A stretch of 51,028 nt of DNA from an uncultured Pelagibacteraceae bacterium. GTDB taxonomy: Bacteria; Pseudomonadota; Alphaproteobacteria; Pelagibacterales; AG-422-B15. Of the stretch, positions 24,693-33,527 are shown in pieces (within the stretch, counting starts at the first letter, position 1; each line of letters begins with the position of its first letter). Both the position numbers and the translations under genes were made by a program. Under the pieces are notes generated by a model. It saw nothing but the letters and a program-made list of their open reading frames with translations, searched no databases and was not told where the DNA came from. The stretch lies in contig CABZEU010000009.1 in the NCBI GenBank assembly GCA_902524795.1, positions 1 to 51,028 on the forward strand, read 5' to 3'.

Positions 24693-26332
24693 GCGTCTGC
24701 AGCTTTAGCCATTTCTCTGAGTTCATACTTTAATATTTTTCCAGTTGAAGTTTTAGGTAGCTCAGTAAAAATAACTTTTTTAGGACACTTAAAACCAGCA
24801 AGAGTTTCTTTGCAAAAAGATATTACATCCTTTTCTGAAATATTATCGTCTTGACTTTTCAATTCAATAAATGCACAAGGCGTTTCTCCCCATTTTTCAT
24901 CAGGCTTTGCAACAACTGCTGCAAATAGAACTGATGGATGCTTATACAAAGTATTTTCTATCTCAACTGAAGACACATTTTCACCCCCAGAAATAATAAT
25001 ATCTTTGCTTCTATCCTTAATTTGGACATAGCCATTCGGGTGCATCACTGCTAAATCTCCAGAATGAAACCAACCCCCTGACATAGACTTATCGGTTTCT
25101 TCTTTATTTTTGAGGTAGCCTTTCATAACGCAATTACCTTTAATCATGATTTCACCAATTTCTTCACCGTCATTTTTGACTTCTTTCATGGTTTCTGGAT
25201 TCATAACCGTAAGACCTTCCATCATTGGAAATTTTACTCCTTGCATTGATCGCAACTTTGATTGTTCCTCTACTGATAATTCATTCCATTCATCTTGCCA
25301 TGCACACATAGATACATGACCATAAGTTTCAGTTAATCCATATACATGTGTTACATCAAAACCCATCTGTTGGACTGCTTCAAGAGTTGCAGCGGGAGGA
25401 GGTGCTCCTGCGGTAACGACATTAACTTTGTGAGAATAGTCCCTTTTTTCTTCTTCAGTTGCTTGAGCGATGAAATTTAACACAATAGGTGCCCCTCCAA
25501 AGTGTGTTACTTTATGATCAGCTATTGCATCAAAAAGATTTTTTGCTGAAACGTATCTTAAGCATACACTTGTTCCTGCCAAGGCAGTTAGTGTGTATGG
25601 ATTGCCCCAGCCATTACAATGAAACATCGGGACTACCCACATGTAAGTTGGATGCATGGCCATGCTAAATGCTGTAACTGAACCCAATGCCATTAAATAT
25701 GAACCTCGATGATGGTAAACTACACCTTTAGGTAGGCCTGTAGTTCCTGATGTATAGTTAAGAGCAAGTGAGTCCCATTCATCTTCTGGCAAAAGCCATT
25801 TAAAATTTTCGTCACCAGTTTTAAGGAACTCTTCATAATTTAGATTCCCGAGATTTTCTCCAGCACCTTCTGGATGATTAGCGAGTTCATCATCAATATC
25901 TATAACTAAAGGTTTAGTTTTTATTTTGTTTAATACTTCCTTCATGGTAGGTGAAAGTTCATTATCGGTGATTACCACTTTTGCTTCTCCGTGCTCAAGA
26001 ATATAAGAAATGGTATCTACATCTAATCTAATATTTATTGTATTAATTATTGCTCCAATCATCGGAATTCCATAATGAGCTTCGTAAATTTCTGGAGTAT
26101 TAAAGCACAAGACTGCAACTGTATCACCTTTGCCAACACCTTTCTTTGTAAGTGCGCTAGCTAGCTGCTTACTTCGCTTAAAAGTATCTGACCATGTATA
26201 GCTTTTAGAACCATGAACAATTGATAGTCTATTGGGATAAACTTCAGCTGATCTTTGCAAAAAACTTAAGGGAGAAAGAGGCGTGAAGTTTGCGTGATTC
26301 TTATCTAAGTTAGTATTATACTTATCAGTCAT
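24689..26332 (-). CDS. acyl-CoA synthetase, DmdB-like (methylmercaptopropionate-CoA ligase candidate)
   Basis: A 547-aa adenylate-forming acid-CoA ligase. The P-loop motif is LNYTSGTTGLPKGVVYHHRG, the A5 motif is VYGLTETYG, the hinge region is IKDRSKDIIISGGENVS, and the terminal catalytic Lys lies in PKTSTGKILKYEL. Sequence style matches the medium-chain/DmdB-type ligases of marine alphaproteobacteria. The ATG overlaps the fhs stop as TAATG, and the gene lies across the divergent region from metF and a DmdA-like demethylase. DmdB activates methylmercaptopropionate, the product of DmdA, so this role is attractive but not proven; a general fatty-acyl ligase is the alternative. Confidence 0.88.
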   Translation of the reverse strand: MTDKYNTNLDKNHANFTPLSPLSFLQRSAEVYPNRLSIVHGSKSYTWSDTFKRSKQLASALTKKGVGKGDTVAVLCFNTPEIYEAHYGIPMIGAIINTINIRLDVDTISYILEHGEAKVVITDNELSPTMKEVLNKIKTKPLVIDIDDELANHPEGAGENLGNLNYEEFLKTGDENFKWLLPEDEWDSLALNYTSGTTGLPKGVVYHHRGSYLMALGSVTAFSMAMHPTYMWVVPMFHCNGWGNPYTLTALAGTSVCLRYVSAKNLFDAIADHKVTHFGGAPIVLNFIAQATEEEKRDYSHKVNVVTAGAPPPAATLEAVQQMGFDVTHVYGLTETYGHVSMCAWQDEWNELSVEEQSKLRSMQGVKFPMMEGLTVMNPETMKEVKNDGEEIGEIMIKGNCVMKGYLKNKEETDKSMSGGWFHSGDLAVMHPNGYVQIKDRSKDIIISGGENVSSVEIENTLYKHPSVLFAAVVAKPDEKWGETPCAFIELKSQDDNISEKDVISFCKETLAGFKCPKKVIFTELPKTSTGKILKYELREMAKAADA

Positions 26333-27999
26333 TAGAATAATCCTTCAATTTCACCATCATCATTTAAGTGTATCGCATTTGCTGCAGGAATTCTAGGCAG
26401 ACCGGGCATGGTCATGATTTTATCGCATACGACTACAAGAAATTCAGCTCCAGCAGCTAATCGTATTTCTCTAATTGGAACAATGTGATCCTTAGGCGCC
26501 CCACGCAAATTCGGATCTGTTGAAAAACTGTATTGAGTTTTTGCAATACAAATAGGGTAATGGCCATAGTTTTCCTGCAACTCTTCAAATTGTGCTCTTA
26601 TGTTTTGATCTGCGATAATATCTTTGGCTCCATAAATATCTTGTGCAATTTTCTTAACTTTATCCCACAGTTTCATTTCATCAGGATAAAGGTGGTTAAT
26701 TTTTGGATTTTCTTCAGTTGTTACATCTACAAGGTGTTGAGCTAAGGTTTCCGCCCCAGCTCCGCCATTGCTCCAATGAGTACAATTAAACGATTTAATG
26801 CCGAGGTCATCACAGCATTCACTAATTATTGAGAGTTCATTATCTGTATCGGTAATAAAATGATTAATCGCTACTGACACAGGAACTCCATATTTTTTCA
26901 TGTTTGAAATATGTTGTTGTAGGTTTGATAAGCCTTTCTTCAGAGCATCTAGATTTTCATTTTTCAGTTCCTTTTGATCCATGCCACCATGCATTTTTAA
27001 TGCTCTAACAGTAGCCACAATAACTATTGCAGAAGGATTTAAATTTCCTTTTCGGCATTTTATATCTAGAAATTTTTCTGCGCCAAGATCTGCTCCAAAT
27101 CCAGCTTCAGTTACTACATAATCACTTAGTTTAAGTGCTGTTTGAGTTGCTATAAGTGAATTGCAACCATGCGCAATGTTAGCAAAAGGACCGCCATGAA
27201 TGATTGCAGGATTTTCCTCTAATGTTTGAACAAGGTTTGGGAGAAAAGCATCTTTAAGTAGAGTTGTCATTGCTCCATCTGCATTTACGTCACGCGCTTT
27301 GATTTCTTTTTTGTCTCGTGTGTAACCAATGATAATATTACCGAGTCTTTTTTGCAGATCACTTAGACTTGTTGATAAGCAAAAGATCGCCATAACCTCT
27401 GAAGCAACCGTAATGTCAAATTTATCTTCTCTAGGAAAACCATTTGCAATACCTCCAAGATTTATATTTGTATTTCTCAATGCTCGGTCATTTAAATCTA
27501 CAACTCGACCCCATACTATACGTCTTGTATCTATGTTTAGATCATTTCCCCAATAAATGTGATTATCGATCATAGAAGCAAGTAGATTATGGGCAGACGT
27601 GATTGCATGGAAATCACCAGTAAAATGAAGATTAATTTTATCCATTGGAACTACTTGCGCATAACCACCCCCAGCTGCCCCTCCTTTAACACCAAAACAT
27701 GGACCTAAGCTTGGCTCTCTAAGGCAAACCAATGACTGCTTTCCTATTTTATTGAGAGCGTCATTTAATCCTACTGAGGTAGTAGTTTTACCTTCACCTG
27801 CAGGAGTTGGTGAAATAGCAGTAACCAAGATCAATTTTCCATTTTTATTATGATTTTTCAATACGTTGGTATCAATCTTTGCAATGTGATGCCCAAATTT
27901 TTGAAGACTGTCTTCCCCAAGATTAAGCTTTGAGGCCACCTTCTCAATTGGCACCATATGATTTTTTCTTGCTATTTCAATGTCTGATAAAACATCCAT
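26332..27999 (-). CDS. fhs: formate-tetrahydrofolate ligase
   Basis: Interconverts 10-formyl-THF and formate with ATP/ADP. In methyl-group oxidisers it runs toward formate and yields ATP. The P-loop is [16 protein letters not shown], and [19 protein letters not shown] is a family signature. I start at the ATG at 27999, which has AGAGGTG closely upstream and gives 555 aa, the family length. A TTG 10 codons upstream (28029) has no such site. It is the first gene of a leftward pair with the DmdB-like ligase and divergent from metF, which supports a methyl-THF oxidation role. Confidence 0.95.
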   Translation of the reverse strand: MDVLSDIEIARKNHMVPIEKVASKLNLGEDSLQKFGHHIAKIDTNVLKNHNKNGKLILVTAISPTPAGEGKTTTSVGLNDALNKIGKQSLVCLREPSLGPCFGVKGGAAGGGYAQVVPMDKINLHFTGDFHAITSAHNLLASMIDNHIYWGNDLNIDTRRIVWGRVVDLNDRALRNTNINLGGIANGFPREDKFDITVASEVMAIFCLSTSLSDLQKRLGNIIIGYTRDKKEIKARDVNADGAMTTLLKDAFLPNLVQTLEENPAIIHGGPFANIAHGCNSLIATQTALKLSDYVVTEAGFGADLGAEKFLDIKCRKGNLNPSAIVIVATVRALKMHGGMDQKELKNENLDALKKGLSNLQQHISNMKKYGVPVSVAINHFITDTDNELSIISECCDDLGIKSFNCTHWSNGGAGAETLAQHLVDVTTEENPKINHLYPDEMKLWDKVKKIAQDIYGAKDIIADQNIRAQFEELQENYGHYPICIAKTQYSFSTDPNLRGAPKDHIVPIREIRLAAGAEFLVVVCDKIMTMPGLPRIPAANAIHLNDDGEIEGLF

Positions 28000-28066
28000 T
28001 TCTTCACCTCTTAAATTCAGCCTAGACAACTTAGGAATTTTAATTCGTGGAGTCTACAAAAATGTA

Positions 28067-28095
28067 TTGTAATACGCCTAAATTTTAAATAGATT
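28067..28095 (+). promoter_or_regulatory. candidate promoter of the metF-demethylase operon
   Basis: TTGTAA (28067-28072) and TAGATT (28090-28095) are 17 bases apart. Transcription starting near 28102 would place the pseudoknot-forming stretch within the first 70 nt of the message. This lies in the 191-base divergent region between fhs and metF. Confidence 0.4.
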
Positions 28096-28116
28096 TCTTA
28101 CTAAGGAGACTCAAAG

Positions 28117-28167
28117 AGCGTTGCAAAATTAAGCCAAGCAACGTTACTTAATAATCGCGTGGCTTAA
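28117..28167 (+). promoter_or_regulatory. candidate riboswitch: H-type pseudoknot in the metF leader
   Basis: Stem 1 is formed by 28117-28124 (AGCGTTGC) and 28138-28145 (GCAACGTT), 8 pairs with one G-T. Eight bases of its 13-base loop (TTAAGCCA, 28129-28136) are perfectly complementary to TGGCTTAA (28160-28167), closing a pseudoknot 23 bases before the metF ATG. SAM-II, SAM-V and SAM/SAH riboswitches share this compact topology and control methionine and one-carbon genes in marine alphaproteobacteria. I cannot match the conserved ligand-binding bases of a known class from memory, so the ligand (SAM, a folate or other) is open. Confidence 0.55.
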
Positions 28168-28190
28168 GCGTAAACACTTAAAATTTAATT

Positions 28191-28931
28191 ATGGGAAATG
28201 TGAATTTTTCATTAGAGGTGACTACGCGGACCAATTTGTCTGAGCTACCTAAGCTTAATGATATATATGTAACATTCTTACCGGGTACGAATTACAAGGA
28301 CGTAATTGAGCAGACAAAAGCTTTATCAAAATCAGGTTTCAACGCAATTCCTCACTTTCCAGCTAGATCAATAACTGACTTAGACATGTTAAAAGATTAT
28401 GTAGGCCAAGTTAAAGAAGCTGGCGTAAAGCAGGTTTTAATAATAGGAGGTGATAGGGATATTCTCGGTAACTATCATTGTTCGCTTCAATTAATTGAAA
28501 CAGGCTTATTCGATGGAATGAAAATTGGTATAGCAGGTCATCCCGAGGGATCTCCTAATATGAGCGACCAAGCAATAGATGAAGCAATGAAGTCTAAATC
28601 TTCATTTGCTGATTATATTGTTACACAATGGACCCAAGATACAAATGCGTTATCTGAATTTGTTAAAGACGCCCCATTACCAGTTCACGTCGGCCTCGCA
28701 GGACCAGCCTCAATGAAAACATTAATAAAATTTGCTGGTTTTGTCGGTCTAAAGAATACACTTAGCTTTGCTAAAAAAAATGCATCCAAAATTTTTGATT
28801 TACTGACGGTACAAACCCCTCATGATGTAATTCAGGATTTAAAAGGTAATGTAGATAATTTTCACATTTATGCGTTTGGTGGAATAAAAAAAACAAGCGA
28901 ATGGTTACAAAAGGAGAACTACTATGTCTAA
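28191..28931 (+). CDS. methylenetetrahydrofolate reductase-like protein (short form)
   Basis: A 246-aa TIM-barrel flavoenzyme-like protein related to MetF but shorter than the usual ~290 aa. Conserved elements are the N-terminal SLEVTT, HFPARSITD, VLIIGGDRD (matching LRGDxP-type loops in MetF), IGIAGHPEG with the folate-binding HPE, and DYIVTQ (matching FxxTQ). The ATG overlap with the next gene (8 bases) couples it to a DmdA-like demethylase. In that setting it should oxidise 5-methyl-THF to methylene-THF rather than make methyl groups for methionine. No clear Shine-Dalgarno precedes the ATG; a pseudoknot does. Confidence 0.87.
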   Translation: MGNVNFSLEVTTRTNLSELPKLNDIYVTFLPGTNYKDVIEQTKALSKSGFNAIPHFPARSITDLDMLKDYVGQVKEAGVKQVLIIGGDRDILGNYHCSLQLIETGLFDGMKIGIAGHPEGSPNMSDQAIDEAMKSKSSFADYIVTQWTQDTNALSEFVKDAPLPVHVGLAGPASMKTLIKFAGFVGLKNTLSFAKKNASKIFDLLTVQTPHDVIQDLKGNVDNFHIYAFGGIKKTSEWLQKENYYV

Positions 28932-30267
28932 AAAATTAGAACACAATACTACGGTCGATCAAAGCGATCGACATGTGCCTTACAATTTACGTCAAAGTGG
29001 GCCAACAAAAGTTGAAATGTTGATCTCTACAAGAGTCAGAAAATCACCTTATTGGCATAAATCAATGGAAGCTGGCTGCTGGAGAGCAACAGTTTACAAT
29101 CGTATTTACCATCCTCGAGGATATGTAAAACCAGAAGATGGTGGAGCAATGGTTGAATACGAAGCAATTAAAAACCATGTAACTATGTGGAATGTTGCCG
29201 TTGAAAGACAGATCTGTGTTAAAGGACCTGATGCAGAGAAATTTACAGACTATGTAATCACCAGAGATGCAACTAAAATTTCTCCATTAAGAGCAAGATA
29301 TGTAATCTTATGCAATTATAAGGGTGGTGTATTAAATGATCCAATTCTTCTAAGAATTGCTAAGGATGAATTCTGGTTTAGTCTTTCTGACTCAGACATC
29401 GGTCTTTATTTGCAAGGTGTAAATGCAGATAAAAGGTTTGATGTTGAAATTGACGAAATTGACGCATGTCCTGTTCAAATTCAGGGTCCAAAAGCTATTG
29501 CATTAATGAAAGACCTTGTTGGAGATCAAGTTGATCTTGATAACATTCCATTCTATGGACTAGCTGAAGTTACTGTTGGAGGTAGAAGTTGTGTAATTTC
29601 ACAAACAGGTTTCTCAGGCGAGTCTGGTTATGAAATTTATTTAAGAAACGCAACTCTATATGCAGATGATATGTGGGATGCAGTCCTTGAAGCAGGAAAA
29701 AAACATAACTTGATGGTTATTGCACCTGCGCACCACAGAAGAATCCAAGCTGGCATACTATCTTGGGGTCAAGATTTAGATCATGAGCATAACCCATTTC
29801 AGTGTAACCTTGGCTACCAAGTTTCTTTATCTGGTAAAGGCGAATGGGAGAAGAAAGGTGATTATGTTGGAAAACAAGCACTAGAAAAGATGAAGTCTGA
29901 CTTGAAGGATGGGCATAAGCCTTACAAATTACAATTAGTTGGTTTTGAAATCGGAGGAAAGCCAATTGATGAGTATGCTCCAGATTTCTGGCTTGTATCT
30001 CCCGGAGAAGGAGGGGACCCATGTGGGTTCATTACCTCTCCTTGGTACCATCCAGAAAAAGGAAAAAATATTGCTATGGGATATATTCCATTTGACGGAG
30101 CACTCAATGCCAATGGATTTCCTAAATGGGAGTTAGGTAGAAAGTTTAAAGTTCATTTGCCAGATATTTATGCTGATGAACCTGGAGTACCTGTAGATGC
30201 AGTAACTGTAGATATACCATTTACTCAGTCTTTCAACGCAAACACCAGAGAAGTAGTCAAAGGTTAA
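28924..30267 (+). CDS. THF-dependent demethylase of the DmdA/GcvT family, long form
   Basis: A 447-aa aminomethyltransferase-fold protein. It shares with the gene at 47036 the elements VRKSP, MWNVAVERQ, GGVLNDPILLRI, FWFSLSDSD and SGYEIYLR, which are DmdA-like. It has about 30 extra N-terminal residues and an insertion near the C-terminal barrel (WLVSPGEGGDPCGFITSPWY). Family members move a methyl group from DMSP, dimethylglycine, sarcosine or an aryl ether to THF. Its operon partner is a MetF-like reductase, with fhs and a DmdB-like ligase divergent, so the methyl group is probably oxidised to formate. DMSP is the leading substrate guess, but the length difference leaves room for another. 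Confidence 0.8.
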   Translation: MSKKLEHNTTVDQSDRHVPYNLRQSGPTKVEMLISTRVRKSPYWHKSMEAGCWRATVYNRIYHPRGYVKPEDGGAMVEYEAIKNHVTMWNVAVERQICVKGPDAEKFTDYVITRDATKISPLRARYVILCNYKGGVLNDPILLRIAKDEFWFSLSDSDIGLYLQGVNADKRFDVEIDEIDACPVQIQGPKAIALMKDLVGDQVDLDNIPFYGLAEVTVGGRSCVISQTGFSGESGYEIYLRNATLYADDMWDAVLEAGKKHNLMVIAPAHHRRIQAGILSWGQDLDHEHNPFQCNLGYQVSLSGKGEWEKKGDYVGKQALEKMKSDLKDGHKPYKLQLVGFEIGGKPIDEYAPDFWLVSPGEGGDPCGFITSPWYHPEKGKNIAMGYIPFDGALNANGFPKWELGRKFKVHLPDIYADEPGVPVDAVTVDIPFTQSFNANTREVVKG

Positions 30268-30309
30268 TTCTATTTCGTTTCAGTACCTGAACAATCAGGC
30301 GCTGAAGCT

Positions 30310-30804
30310 TCAGGATTTATGTTGAACATAAAGTTGGTGATAACAAACTTTGCCGTTCTTTTCGATAAAGTCCTGGTGATATTCTTCTGCAGCATAGAAC
30401 TTAACAGCTTCTCTTAATTCCGTTACGACTTTTCCTTGATGTTCACCTGACTCATCGATTTGTTTTATTTTTTCTTCAGCTATAGTTTTTTCATTTTCTG
30501 AATTGTAGAATATTACGGATTTATACTGTTCACCAATATCCGGACCTTGTCGATTAAATTGAGTGGGATCATGTATAAAGAAAAATTTATCTAGAAGTAC
30601 TTCATATGTAGTTTCTGAGTTGTCATATTCAATTTCGACAACCTCAATATGACCTGTGGTTCCAGTACAAATGCTTTCATACGTAGGATTATCCGTATGC
30701 CCGCCCGCATAACCTGATATTACTTTTTTGACGCCTGGAATTTCTTCAAAGAGCACTTCAACTCCCCAAAAACACCCAGCTCCTAACACTAATTTCGTAT
30801 TCAT
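30310..30804 (-). CDS. msrA: peptide-methionine (S)-S-oxide reductase
   Basis: Repairs oxidised methionine in proteins. The 164-aa product has the active-site GCFWG (Cys11) immediately after the start, GYAGGHTDNPTYESICTGTTGH, and the FFFIHDPTQFNRQGPDIGEQY block with the substrate-binding residues. One further cysteine in GKVCYHQ near the C terminus could serve as the recycling cysteine. It is convergent with the demethylase gene; the 42-base gap contains only weak inverted repeats. Confidence 0.96.
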   Translation of the reverse strand: MNTKLVLGAGCFWGVEVLFEEIPGVKKVISGYAGGHTDNPTYESICTGTTGHIEVVEIEYDNSETTYEVLLDKFFFIHDPTQFNRQGPDIGEQYKSVIFYNSENEKTIAEEKIKQIDESGEHQGKVVTELREAVKFYAAEEYHQDFIEKNGKVCYHQLYVQHKS

Positions 30805-30879
30805 TACTTAACATAAAAGTTTTTTTATATATGTTAAAGGTCAAAATTAAATATATTCCAAATAAAATTAATACTTGTA

Positions 30880-32016
30880 ATGGATACAGAGATAAGCATT
30901 GGCAAACTTTCTAGTGTGAAGATTTGGATTACCAAGAATCACAAAAGCAAAGATGATTGGTCAAGGAGCAAAAAATTTGTCATTATTAAAATAACAACAC
31001 ACGACGGAGTTGAAGGGTGGGGGGAAGCTTTTTCTATTCATCTCAGAGAAAAGGCAATTTCAACAATAATAATCGAGTTGTTTAAAGAAATATCAAAAAT
31101 CAAAAACTTATCAATAAACTCATTATATAATAAAATATCTTTACTCAGTGATGATCATAAAGGACTAGATTTCAGTTCTGCCACAAGCGCAATTGAAATT
31201 GCAGCATGGGATATAGCTGGTAAATTAAAAAATCTACCTCTGAATTGTTTATTAACAGATAATCCTAAACCCGTTGTATCTACCTATGTTACCTGTTGGA
31301 GTGATCTAAGAAAAGATGAAGAAGATTACTTAGATCGAGTAGAAAAATATTTTGAAAAAAAATATGGAGGCATTAAAATTTACCCATTATTTGAAAACAC
31401 TTCAAACTCAGTTAAGTTTGTCGAGAGGGTAAGAAAAATAGTGGGAATGGAATACCCTCTTATGCTAGACTTAGCCATACCTAAAGATTTAGATCAAACA
31501 AAGACCTTCTTAAAAGAAGTGTCCTATTTGAAGCCTTATTGGATTGAAGAACCGGCTGATGGAGAAAATATAAGCTTGCTAAATGAAATTAAAAATGGAT
31601 TTGATATGAAAGTTGTGACTGGTGAAAAACAGAGTGGCTTCCCTCATTTCAAAGAAATTATTAAAAGAGATGCAGCAGATATACTTAATCCTGACATTTC
31701 AGGAATAGGCGGAATTATAGATATGATCAAAGTTTCAAAAGAGGCTTTGAATAATAATATTTCTATTTCTCCCCACTGTTGGAATTCTATGTCAGTGTCT
31801 GCATCTGCTATGCTTCATGTCTGTTCAAGCATACCCAATTCTGAAAGGGCAGAATTATTTCCAGATTACATTGAATTCTCAAAAGAATTTAGTGAATTAT
31901 CTTTTAACATTATAGGAGATAAGGCAATTCTTAATCAGTCTGCTGGACTTGGCATGGTAATTCATGAAGAGATTTTATCAAAGTTAAGTAGCTATACAAT
32001 GGATGAAAAAAATTAA
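30880..32016 (+). CDS. mandelate racemase/enolase-superfamily enzyme
   Basis: A 378-aa enolase-superfamily protein. GVEGWGEAF is the capping-domain signature and AIEIAAWDIAGKLKNLP is the hinge. Catalytic-barrel elements are GGIKIYP, Asp in MLDLA, Glu in WIEEPADG, Glu in VTGEKQ, Asp in NPDISGIGG and His in ISPHCW. The His with an Asp partner marks the mandelate-racemase subgroup (sugar-acid dehydratases and racemases) rather than the muconate subgroup. Its stop overlaps the MatB-like ligase ATG (TAATG), so the two products probably act in one pathway, perhaps on a hydroxydicarboxylate. Substrate unknown. Confidence 0.85.
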   Translation: MDTEISIGKLSSVKIWITKNHKSKDDWSRSKKFVIIKITTHDGVEGWGEAFSIHLREKAISTIIIELFKEISKIKNLSINSLYNKISLLSDDHKGLDFSSATSAIEIAAWDIAGKLKNLPLNCLLTDNPKPVVSTYVTCWSDLRKDEEDYLDRVEKYFEKKYGGIKIYPLFENTSNSVKFVERVRKIVGMEYPLMLDLAIPKDLDQTKTFLKEVSYLKPYWIEEPADGENISLLNEIKNGFDMKVVTGEKQSGFPHFKEIIKRDAADILNPDISGIGGIIDMIKVSKEALNNNISISPHCWNSMSVSASAMLHVCSSIPNSERAELFPDYIEFSKEFSELSFNIIGDKAILNQSAGLGMVIHEEILSKLSSYTMDEKN

Positions 32017-33527
32017 TGACTGAAGCAAACTATCTTTTTGATAAAATCTTTAAATCTAATGAAACTAAAGAAAAAATTTTTTTAATAAATGAGAGTAAAA
32101 AGTTAACCTACATAGAGTTTCATGAAGTAGTTAATAAAATCTCTAATTATCTAATAGAGATTGATTTATCTCCAGGTGACCGCGTTGCTGTTCAAGCAGA
32201 AAAAAACATTATTCAATTAGCATTATATGTCGCTACCATCAAAGCTGGTGGTGTATATCTACCGCTCAATACAGGATATACTCTCAATGAGTTAGAATAT
32301 TTTTTTGATGATGCAAAACCTAAGGTGATTGTTGTTGATGATAAAATCCAAAGCAAAATAGATAGCATTGCAAGCACTTCATCAGCTTCAATCCTAACAT
32401 TAAATTTAGATGAAAGTGGCTCTCTTACCGAAAGAATTAAAAACTACTCAACAAAGTTTCACGCAATTGCTCGAAGTGAAAATGACTTAGCGGCTATTTT
32501 GTATACATCTGGAACTACTGGAAAATCAAAAGGGGCAATGTTGTCTCATAGAAATCTAGTTTCAAATTCAGAAGTCCTGAGAGATGTCTGGAAATTCTCT
32601 GAAAATGATGTGCTTTTACATATGCTACCTATTTACCATACTCACGGACTTTTTGTCGCTTGCAATCTTCTTGCAATTGTTGGCGGTTCTATGATTTTTT
32701 TGGAAAAATTCGATGTTAAGGAAGCTTTATTCTGGATGAAAGGTGCAACATCTATGATGGGGGTACCTACTTTTTATACCAGGTTACTTGCAAGTGATGA
32801 GTTAAATACTGATACAACACAACACATTCGACTATTCATATCTGGCTCTGCGCCTTTATTATCCGAAACTCACATTGAATTTGAAAGACGAACTGGTAAG
32901 AAAATTCTTGAGAGATATGGAATGACTGAAACCAATATGAATACGTCAAATCCATATGATGGAGAGAGAAAAGCTGGAACAGTAGGCATCCCTCTGCCTG
33001 GAGTAGAAATTAGAGTGGTTAATGAGGAGGGGCATTTAGTAGAACATGGCAAAATAGGAACTATTGAACTAAAGGGCGAAAACGTCTTCAGCGGATATTG
33101 GGGAATGAAAGAAAAAACAAAAGAAGCATTTAAGAAGGATGGTTTTTTTATAACAGGAGATTTAGCTCAAAGGGATGAAGATGGTTATTTAATTATTGTC
33201 GGTAGAGATAAGGATATGATAATAAGTGGTGGATTAAATGTTTACCCCAAGGAAATCGAGGATGCAATAAACGAAATGCCAAATATATTAGAATCGGCAG
33301 TTGTTGGAATACCACACCATGATTTTGGAGAGGCAGTTATTGCTGTGGTAGTATCAAGTGATAAAACTTTAGCAGAGATTAAAGTATTGGATTTCCTGAA
33401 AGATAAGATAGCAAAATATAAACAGCCCAAAAGAATTTTATTTCTGGATGAGTTACCAAGAAATACAATGGGTAAAGTACAAAAAAAAGTACTGAGAGAA
33501 AACTATTCGGATTTATTTAAGAATTAA
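32016..33527 (+). CDS. matB: malonyl-CoA synthetase-like acyl-CoA ligase
   Basis: A 503-aa adenylate-forming ligase that resembles MatB. AILYTSGTTGKSKGAMLSHR is the nucleotide loop; LLHMLPIYHTHGLFVACN and SMMGVPTFYTRLL are characteristic of MatB and its human counterpart ACSF3. ERYGMTETNMNTSNPYDGER is the A5 region with the conserved Met-Thr-Glu-Thr, and PRNTMGKVQKK holds the catalytic Lys. Malonate or methylmalonate activation is the likely reaction. It is coupled to an enolase-superfamily gene upstream. The 3' end overlaps the convergent hydrolase gene by 11 bases. Confidence 0.87.
   Translation: MTEANYLFDKIFKSNETKEKIFLINESKKLTYIEFHEVVNKISNYLIEIDLSPGDRVAVQAEKNIIQLALYVATIKAGGVYLPLNTGYTLNELEYFFDDAKPKVIVVDDKIQSKIDSIASTSSASILTLNLDESGSLTERIKNYSTKFHAIARSENDLAAILYTSGTTGKSKGAMLSHRNLVSNSEVLRDVWKFSENDVLLHMLPIYHTHGLFVACNLLAIVGGSMIFLEKFDVKEALFWMKGATSMMGVPTFYTRLLASDELNTDTTQHIRLFISGSAPLLSETHIEFERRTGKKILERYGMTETNMNTSNPYDGERKAGTVGIPLPGVEIRVVNEEGHLVEHGKIGTIELKGENVFSGYWGMKEKTKEAFKKDGFFITGDLAQRDEDGYLIIVGRDKDMIISGGLNVYPKEIEDAINEMPNILESAVVGIPHHDFGEAVIAVVVSSDKTLAEIKVLDFLKDKIAKYKQPKRILFLDELPRNTMGKVQKKVLRENYSDLFKN

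Noticed and set aside
27999..28029. Upstream TTG start for fhs
   Set aside because: There is no Shine-Dalgarno at the TTG, whereas AGAGGTG precedes the ATG at 27999, which gives the usual protein length.
30286..30313. Short inverted repeats between the demethylase and msrA genes (CCTGA-ACAA-TCAGG and CTGAAGCTTCAG)
   Set aside because: Stems are 5-6 bp without a T run on either strand; too weak to call a terminator.
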